Assembly (NCBI GenBank): GCA_947311845.1
Contig: CAMZMU010000055.1
Coordinates: 26,061,743-26,125,742, forward strand
Direction of reading: 5' to 3'
DNA length: 64,000 nt
Source: Poa pratensis
Lineage: Eukaryota > Streptophyta > Magnoliopsida > Poales > Poaceae
In this document: positions 34,801-64,000 of the stretch, piece after piece
Position numbering within the stretch: the stretch's first letter is position 1
How the letters are laid out: the number at the start of each line of letters is the position of its first letter
Made by a program: the position numbers and the translations under genes
The notes under the pieces: generated by a model
What the model was told of the DNA's origin: nothing
What the model saw: the letters and a program-made list of their open reading frames with translations, nothing else
The model's database searches: none

Positions 34801-35401
34801 CAACTCGACAACGACTTAAAGACACCATCACTTGGACAATTTCGGCCAATGGAGAGTACTCGGCCAAGTCGGCCTACCGTGCCCAATTTCAAGGCATCAA
34901 CCACACCGACATGAATAGTCTTATTTGGAAAGTTTGGGCTCCTCCTAAGATCAAGTTCTTCGCTTGGCTTGCGCTTCAAAATAGGGTTTGGACGGCGGAT
35001 CGTCTAGCTCGGAGGGGTAGGCCAAATTGTGGCTTGTGCCCCCTTTGTAAGAGAGCCCCCGAGACAATTGGGCACCTCCTTGTGCATTGTCGGTTTACTA
35101 CTAGGCTATGGGGGATGATCAAAAGTTGGCTTGGCCTCCACGCTCTTGACACTACCGGATGGACAGGCCTATCAACTTTGGAGTGTGGCGGCAAATGACT
35201 ATGGGAGGAGTGCCCAATCGCAAGGCCTTGGCTTCTATCACGCTACTCATCTCGTGGGAGATTTGGAATGAGCGCAACGCTCGCGTCTTCCGCAACAAGC
35301 ATGCGTCGCCGCCTTCCATCTTTGCCAAGATCAAGTTCGAAGCCAACCTTTGGGTGCTCGCGGGTGCGAGGCGTTTGGGTGTTTTAATTCCGGGAGAGTA
35401 G
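31844..35401 (+). pseudogene. LINE ORF2: endonuclease-reverse transcriptase, three frameshifts
   Basis: Segment 1 (31844-32704) has the AP-endonuclease motifs LLCWNVRGLNDDD, CLQETKL, LALGDFNQIH and the SDHCPLLL active-site triplet. Near 32655 the frame shifts to segment 2 (to 34914). This has the RT core FKLDIRKAFDSIRWEY, RQGDPLSPLLF and the catalytic SLYADDAAIF. Near 34818 it shifts again to 34911-35198, with the zf-RVT knuckle CGLCPLCKRAPETIGHLLVHC. Near 35157 it shifts a third time, ending at 35401. All catalytic residues remain readable, so the breaks are few and the element is relatively young. Confidence 0.88.
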
Positions 35402-35814
35402 TGGCCCTTGTTTCGTCGTGGTGTTGTTGTTGTAACTTTGGACTTTCCAAGTCTAAACATTCCCTCTTAATTAATAATAATGGGGCAAATCTTTTGCCCC
35501 ACTAGTTTCAAAAAAAAAGAAAAAAGAATCCATCTGACCTTGTCAGGCTCTTCAGTCAAAGATATCCTGACTACACATATCTAGGAGCTTGTTCCACACT
35601 AGTAAAGTTTCAGTTCTAAGACATGTAATACAATTAAAATCTTGAGCAAAATTCTAGCCACCATAACATTTTGGCAAAAAGTCAAATCATATCTTTGACA
35701 CAGGGGCTTGTCACCTAGCCAAGTGCCCCCTAGAATTTTGTTTTGTTAATTCTCCCCAACTATACATTTTGCAGCAGCTGTAGAAAACATCTTTTACTTC
35801 AACTAATCCAGACC

Positions 35815-36400
35815 AGAATTGGGAGTGTCAGGAGATGGCTTACATTGGGCCAAGGTTTCTGTTCCAAATATTTTGGCTCTTACCATCCTCTGCCACTCTC
35901 CTTCATTCTGTAACTTCCAGAGTCATTTACACAAAAGACTAATGTTCTTAAAGTAAGTATTAGTGATGCCCGTGCCTCCTTGATCTCTAGGTTGACAAAC
36001 ATCAAAGCAGTTAACTACATGATACCTTTTAATCCTTTGCTTTTCCTGCCAAAGCAAACAAGCTCTAAATAAATCTTATCATAACCCCCTTAGGAATTTT
36101 GAACAAGAAAAGCATATAGCTAAGTACACTACTCAGGCAAGATTCATTTAAAATAATTCTCCCACCAAAGTGGAGCAAGCTGCCTTGCCAACTTGCAGTC
36201 CTTTTTTTTTTCCCAATTTCTCCTCTATTGGTTTCCAGTACTTAAGCGTTTACAATGCATTGGAAATCCTATGTATCTAAAAGGGAAGTAACCATTTTGC
36301 AAGTGATTGTGGAAAGCATATTTATCCTGCCGGGCAGAAGCATTTCCAAAATAGTAAATCTCACTTTTCAATAAATTAATTTTCAGACCAGGTAGACATC
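35815..36400 (-). pseudogene. Old antisense LINE reverse-transcriptase relic
   Basis: Read on the minus strand, several frames give LINE ORF2 text. Examples are SEIYYFGNAS, an FPFRYIGFPMHCKRL block (the usual 'YLGIPMH' site), WQEKQRIKRYHVVNCFDVCQPRDQGGTG split by frame changes, and KNISLLCKWLWKLQNEGEW-like residues with a stop at the first Trp. Many stops show great age. It lies just beyond the 3' end of the kinase gene and in the same transcriptional direction. Confidence 0.7.
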
Positions 36401-36566
36401 AAAGACACAAAACAGTGCGTATAATAGTGTATCACATCCATCAGTAGTAGTTAACACCGGGTCTTCAAACACAAAACATCAACCCCCATTCCATGTACAG
36501 TACATAACTGCTGACATGCCTACTGTTTACATCCATTTACAACACAACAAAACACTAGCCGTGATG

Positions 36567-58699
<22,133 letters not shown>

Positions 58700-59114
58700 G
58701 TCTGCACAAGAGAATTAGCAGGAATTTGGCGTCCCTGAGATCACAAACAAGCAAAGAAACAAGCGCTTAGGAGTTAAAGACCATTTGAAAGTTTGATACC
58801 TGCAAGCTGGAAGGTGCAAATGGGAAAGTACTAGAATCCGAAAGGGATCAAGAAACCAAGAAAGCTATACGGTGAACACAAGGGGAAACGACAATGTGGA
58901 GTGAAATTTTCATCAAGGCGGAGAAAAACGTCAAGTGAACTCGCCACCGGGAGACAGAACATCGCGAAAAAAAAATGGCTTAACGAACAGCGGCTCCATT
59001 ACGGAGGCACCAATCTTTGGATTCAATAAGATGCACAGGGGAGCAGCAGCGGTAGTTTTTTCTCCTCTGTTCTTTTAGATAATGAGAAGCAGCGGGAGGA
59101 GATGAATTGAGCAC

Positions 59115-59310
59115 CTGGGTGGCCGTAGACGCGTGAAGAACCCGGGCTTAGGCGGCGAGAAAATGCGGGCGCGGAGCGGACACTCCCTTCCCAACGGCGG
59201 CTACTACCGCCGAGCAAAGGGTGGCCTACGCCATTTATACTGTTTCGGGTGGCGCCTCCCACTCCGCGGGTTGCGGCGTCCCCGGCACGTACGGATGGCA
59301 AGTGGCGAAC
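59115..59310 (-). promoter_or_regulatory. Probable 5' UTR exon and promoter area of the receptor kinase
   Basis: On the minus strand a good donor (CCACCCAG|gtgctc) lies at 59114. It can pair with the acceptor at 58702 just before the ATG exon. The sequence upstream is GC-rich, as in grass first exons. No TATA box was placed with confidence. Confidence 0.4.
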
Positions 59311-59598
59311 GGGTGTTGAGCGAGCCTAGCGATAATTGCAGTTAATCAATCTAAGATAATCGTTGTTAACCATTTCAAACCAATCGCAGGTCATTCTAAT
59401 CAGATCCTATCCCTCAAGTCAAACAAACAGGCAAAACTGGACCATCCCACGATTCCCATTCTCAAAAGCTGAATGGTCCAGTCCATCCCTGTTAAGTCAC
59501 GAACCAAACACTTTGGCTTACTCTATTGGTTGCGTCGGGGTGTGGCGACGCTGGCAGGATGAAGTCGTCCGGCGCGGTTTCAACGAACTCAGATGGGT

Positions 59599-59639
59599 TT
59601 ACCTTCAGTAGGGTGAGTGCGTTGTCCCATGACGACATC
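59599..59639 (-). repeat. Exact 41-bp copy of the signal-peptide exon end
   Basis: Identical over 41 bases to 58596-58636, which covers the end of the kinase first coding exon and the first bases of its donor. In this copy an acceptor-like 'ccatgcag' directly precedes the duplicated piece and 'gtaaac' follows it, so it looks like a mini-exon on the minus strand. Confidence 0.9.
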
Positions 59640-61510
59640 TGCATGGCTTGATTGTACAGAGCATAATATTTTTGAACAAGGTTATTTTGTGCTGAAGTTT
59701 GCGTCTAAGGTGAGTTTTGTCTTTTTTTCCGTGTTCAGTTTGTGGTTCTCGCGAGTCGCGATGCTATTGATGTTGACCTTAGTCTATTTAGGACCGATAG
59801 TTTGATTAGCTGATAGCACAGTCCTGGGGTGTTTTTTGGTTTTTGGATGTTTTCTCGTTATGGTTTTAATTCTTGAATTAAGACCGTTCGAGAAGTCAAG
59901 ACTTCAATTATGACCTGAGCAACATATTTGACCATTCCTAAGCCAGTTGTTTTTTTATTCATAGTATAAAATGGTTGGATATATTGAATAATCTGAAGAA
60001 TCGGTAGTACGGACCTCCAACATTACTGGCTAATAAAGTCAGCGACACAGGCTGTTGCTTTCACCATAAGTTACGGGTGTCCACAGAAGAAACAACTGTT
60101 GGCAACACCGCGTCACCTGATTTTTTAGGGAGGTCGACGTACGACTTGCATTTTGATCTGAATTCACCTTTTAACTAGAAGGAAATGGCGCGCTTTGCCG
60201 CGACCGATTGGAGTTATTGTGGTGTGTGTTTGATTCCTTCTGTAGTTTTGTAATGCAGCTCGTTGTGATTTTTCTCCTTCGTCATGCCTATGCCCCCAAA
60301 AACAAAAATGTATATGTGTGTTGTGCGTGCATCCTCCACAAATGCCTTCCATCTCACCAATAAAATTTCATCTAAGTATTATTCTTATTTCTGATAAATA
60401 TTTTCAATTGCTCACAACACGGTTGATTAGGAAAAGCTAAGCATAAAATATAACTTCTTGCAAATAAGAACCAAGTAAATCGTACCAGAACAAGCATACA
60501 TCTACAGCAATGCAGTTACATTAGTGACTATAAGCGAGGACAGCAGGGTAGAATGAGATAATGTATATCAAACGATCATTGTATAGAAAAGTAGCTAATG
60601 CTAGTAAGCTGGCAGCCTTCACAATAAAAATAACATGCCTAATATTCATGGAGGTGACCAAAATAGTTAACATTTCAAGCAACAGGAACCCAAAGTGACT
60701 TGCAAAGCTCCACTATAGAAACTGTAATTGTTGTAGAATAGGTAACAGAATAGAGGAGATGTAAGAAACCACAACTACAACCAGGAAGAGAAATACTGAG
60801 AATATGTCCAGCCCATCCAGGCTAATGCAGGATCATCTTTTCACGAATGCAACAAAGATATGATGGATCATATGGAATTAAGAACATATAGGAAATAAAA
60901 GGAAGACTGAAATGTTACTATTCTCTTGTAAGCACCAGTCTGAACTATTGTATGACTTTCTAGTTTTTCAAGATGATATCAGACATCACTAAGTTTCCTT
61001 TAAGCACAGTATGAACCATGTCATGTCTCGTAGAAAAACTAAGTGAAAAAATCACCTCAAAGGTGTGCTAAAACATGATGTATAGATCCATATGGAAAAC
61101 TTTCATTCATTACTTTTTCTCACTATGGCGAGAATTAAGCAATCTTAATACGGTGGAAGTAACATAAAACAACTCCACCTTTTTGTTTGATGTAGACATG
61201 AGCTGATCAAATCTTAAATTGGCTGCAATGCTTGAATGGTAGTCCTTCTTTTGGAGACAAAGAACTGTAAATAACCACCTAAGAATACATGGGTGGGTGT
61301 AAATTAATGTTAAAACATAAAAAGGGGTGTAATTATGTCACTTTTTAGATAAATCGTGAAAATGAAGTGAAGTACTTTTTAAAATCAAAGTACTCAAAAA
61401 CCACAATATTCATGTGCCTAGCGATTCAAAACTTCAGTATTGGAAAAAGAGTTCCAGCCCTCTTTTTCATATACTCCAAAAATAGTGCATTTTGTTAAAT
61501 ATTGAAGCAT
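59640..61510. other. Intergenic, no gene seen
   Basis: This is AT-rich sequence without long ORFs or splice-linked coding pieces. No transposon ends were recognised. Confidence 0.5.
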
Positions 61511-61512
61511 AT

Positions 61513-61716
61513 GTGTAATGTCCCAGGGTTTGACCGAATTAAATTTGTTTTTCTTTTTGCATCATCATGACATTGCATAGTTGCCCAATAAAATTATTCT
61601 TCCTAAACCTATTTTGTTTTCCTAAATTTATCTTAAAACGTTTTTGCCAAACCTTCGTCTCAGCGTACGAAATTGTTTTGCCAAATGGATTTGCAAAAAA
61701 TAAATAAAAAACAAGC

Positions 61717-61783
<67 letters not shown>

Positions 61784-62400
61784 GCAGCCAGCAGTCCAGC
61801 CATGCCAATTCCGGCCCAAGGCCCAGCCAGATCGAAACCCTAGTTCACCATTGCCTTTTTTTTTCCTTTCATACCCCCTGGCATCTTGCAGCCACCCTTC
61901 TCTCCTTTTTTTGGTTTTCGCAATAGGGTCCTCCCACCTCTCTCCTTCTCTCCACGCACACACGAGAGACGCTCCCCTAACCCCGCACCTGAGCGCCTCC
62001 TCGCACACACGCCGCCGCCACGGGCCAGCACTGCCACCTCCCTGCTCCCTTGCTCACTCACGCCTCCCTCGCCAATCACCGCCGCCGACAGCACCCAGCC
62101 CTCCACGCGCTCCTCTCGTTTTCCTTCTCTCCTCCTTGCTCACCGACCTCAAGACCGGCCGGCGACGCCGCCTCCCCGACGAGCTCCTCCACGAGCCCTG
62201 GCTGCAGCCCCGAGCACCACGCCCGGCCGTCGTCGACCTTCGTCTTGCACGGACGACCTCCATCGTCAGCTCCTTCTACGCGCGGGCGCCGGGCCGCGCC
62301 GGACAGTGACGCCATGGGTGCTTGGACGGTGACGTAGGAAACCGACTATGCTGAACCGACAAAACTGATGGTTGAGATGGATTCATTATTTATTCAACAA
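61513..62400 (+). repeat. LTR-like sequence with GC-rich leader
   Basis: It begins 'tgtaatgtcccagggtttgacc', a start common to Triticeae gypsy LTRs. A pyrimidine-rich and then GC-rich tract follows (61850-62330). Several overlapping ORFs come from composition only. The right end is not defined. Confidence 0.4.
61721..61780 (+). repeat. (GA)n microsatellite
   Basis: About 30 GA units with one interruption at 61750. It creates spurious Arg-Glu and Leu-Ser ORFs on the two strands. Confidence 0.98.
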
Positions 62401-63700
62401 ATCATGACCGTGTATAACTGATAGTGACGTCACGGTTAAGGAGAGCTCACCAATCTTAGGGAGCTTAGTTCTCTTCGAGATTTGGACAACATATTATGGC
62501 ACAATTTGAATAATATTTGACTAGCAAATTGGTATGTGTGTTGCTACGGGTTGACTGTAATTTCACTGAAAAACGTTGTGCCTAGCAGGTCACTGAAGCG
62601 TGCATCAACATGAGAGAATAGAAAGCCAAACCGATGTCGGTGTCTCCACCTCACAAAACCACTCAAGCACACAAAGTCGTCTGACCTAATTAAATGAGCG
62701 ATAAAATAAAACCTTCCAGACATTTCGGAATCTTCCGCACAATTTAGAACCTTCTGCTACTATTCATATATATTATGGAACCATTCCAAACACTTTAGCA
62801 AACATTCGGGACGTCAAGGGACTATTCTGAGATCAAAGTTATATTTCTAAATGTCGCTGAACCGTTAAGCGTGCTGTATAGGTTCAAAATAAGATAATGT
62901 GGACATGCAAGAAGTGAGTCCATCTCACTTGGTTAGGGAAGTGGATGTACATATGATGAGGAAATACTACAATGCATTGACCATCTTGCAGTATATCAAC
63001 ATGTCTATTCAGCACTATGTTACACTTAACAATGTATTCTCCTGAATCATAGCATCCTCGTATGATCTTACCCATATCCATGGTCAAAAAAATATGAATA
63101 TTGATGATTCATATGAACCAGTCCAGAGGCCCGACTAAGGATCTGGGTTTGGTATTTATGACACTACACATGTAATTAGGTTTTTCTCTGAATCTTCCCA
63201 TTCAAAGCATATTACAATTATAGCATAGAATCACAAACTATGTAATCATTAACATTAAGGAAATAGAATAATAATATATTTTACTTCTATGGCATATTTA
63301 TAACAGTCCTGTGGTGGACCTCTAGGCCTTTGATGTTAGTGGGATAGATGTGGTATAGTTCTGTAGGTCGTAGGTATACGGGTTGGCCCCGTATATCGTT
63401 GACACATGCTATCTTGGAATCTTTAAGAAGGGAAACATTACTTTGTAGCGTCCTCTTTAATAATAAAGACTGATCATGGTAACTTAAAGTAAATCGAAGT
63501 TAAAAAAAACTCACTAAGGCCATTCCGCATACACTGATGGTTAAAATCCTGGGGTAAAACTATACAGTTGAGTGCAAAAGATAATAAAGACGAAAATGCC
63601 CTATATATCTAGACTCAGTTATCATATACAAGCACTGAAGCACTGGCTGGAACAGCTGTTCTGCCAACTCTTGGATGATTGAATCGGTGGCAAGCTATGA
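62401..63700. other. Intergenic, no gene seen
   Basis: AT-rich. 'gactagcaaattggtatgtgtgttgctacggg' near 62521 resembles a common grass repeat motif, but no element ends were found. The ORF at 62884-63087 (-) has no domain. Confidence 0.45.
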
Positions 63701-63740
63701 ACAAGATGACAAATGTAAAGCTTTTTTGGCACAACTTGTC

Positions 63741-64000
63741 ATTTACTACCTGTTAACCTCAATTTACACTCAAAATGGCCTTTTGATGTTTAAAAACAAG
63801 TTCATGAGATGAGATGAAAAAGGGCTAAAGAAAATCCTCACAGCTGCATTTCGTAAGTATGAACTTGAGGGCATTGTGGAGACAGAGCTACCTTTCACAA
63901 GCGACAACTCCTATCCTGTTGTGAAAATGAGACAAGAGATTGCAACTTTTATCAAAGATTGCCATGTCTATCAAATTAATAAACCTAAACATCTAAAGTA
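63741..64000 (+). pseudogene. Decayed Ty3/gypsy integrase N-terminal region
   Basis: One frame reads YTQNGLLMFKNKFMR, then a stop, then LKKILTAAFRKYELEG and MRQEIATFIKDCHVYQINKP. This matches the order of the gypsy RNase H-integrase linker ('LxxGLLxxKNK'), the 'ILxAFH' strand and the H2C2 zinc knuckle. The His pair is lost and Cys survives only in part. It runs off the window. Degenerate but recognisable. Confidence 0.6.

Larger units (their letters stand above)
30167..35526 (+). mobile_element. Nearly full-length L1-type LINE retrotransposon
   Basis: The layout is a GC-rich 5' region, ORF1 (to 31799), ORF2 with endonuclease, reverse transcriptase and zinc knuckle (31844-35401), a short 3' UTR, a GGGGCAAA...TTTTGCCCC hairpin (about 35480-35499) and an A-rich tail (35509-35526). 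The 5' boundary is approximate, placed where GC-rich coding-like sequence starts. I could not find a convincing target duplication. It lies between the WOX and receptor-kinase genes. Confidence 0.88.

Noticed and set aside
35465..35526. GGGGCAAA/TTTTGCCCC stem as a transcription terminator
   Set aside because: Rho-independent terminators are bacterial; here it is part of a LINE 3' UTR.
61719..62309. ORFs of Arg-Glu and Leu-Ser repeats
   Set aside because: They are produced by the (GA)n microsatellite and GC-rich leader, not by a gene.

Overview
This is a gene-poor, transposon-rich stretch of a grass nuclear genome. The element types point to Triticeae (wheat, Aegilops or barley): CACTA elements whose ends carry 'GGTCCCGGTT' palindromes, non-LTR retrotransposons whose ends resemble Triticeae LINE tails, Stowaway/Tourist/Harbinger MITEs and a tRNA-type SINE. 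All genes have GT-AG introns and plant-family products. No bacterial, organellar, tRNA, rRNA or CRISPR features were seen.

Host genes in order are: a PIN-LIKES (PILS) auxin carrier (560-2412, +, 5' end outside the window); a C2-domain SRC2-like protein (4507-6126, +); an E-class pentatricopeptide (PPR) protein (6172-8001, -); a WOX8/WOX13-clade homeobox gene (26710-29710, +); and a large LRR receptor-like kinase (36567-58699, -). I assembled the kinase from 20 coding exons into an uninterrupted 949-residue reading frame. The WOX gene (three exons, 269 residues) is also intact. The three genes at the left each carry a reading-frame lesion: apparent single-G losses in PILS, a frameshift in the C2 gene and an in-frame TGA in the PPR gene. 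This means either a decaying gene block or local sequence error.

Between the PPR and WOX genes lies a nested transposon stack. A LINE fragment (11607-13080, resuming 24479-24850) is split by a complete 11.4-kb CACTA element (13081-24478, target duplication GCG). The CACTA carries a TNP2-type transposase gene and a second gene ending in a Ulp1-type (C48) cysteine protease domain. Each of these genes has one frameshift. Between them are a large imperfect foldback, internal arrays of subterminal-type palindromes and a broken unidentified ORF.

Between WOX and the kinase lie a nearly full-length LINE (about 30167-35526) and an older antisense LINE relic. The kinase introns have absorbed at least ten elements: a non-autonomous CACTA with perfect 31-bp termini, two Harbinger-type elements, LINE pieces, a hAT-like MITE, a MULE-type MITE, and a tandem duplication later split by a poly(A) retroelement. 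The coding exons and splice sites survive. Upstream of the kinase a 41-bp exact copy of its signal-peptide exon end occurs about 1 kb away. The right edge is intergenic and ends inside a decayed Ty3/gypsy integrase.

I found no convincing new biological system. The most unusual items are the lesion cluster, the CACTA foldback, the duplicated micro-exon and the layered insertion history of the kinase intron 1.
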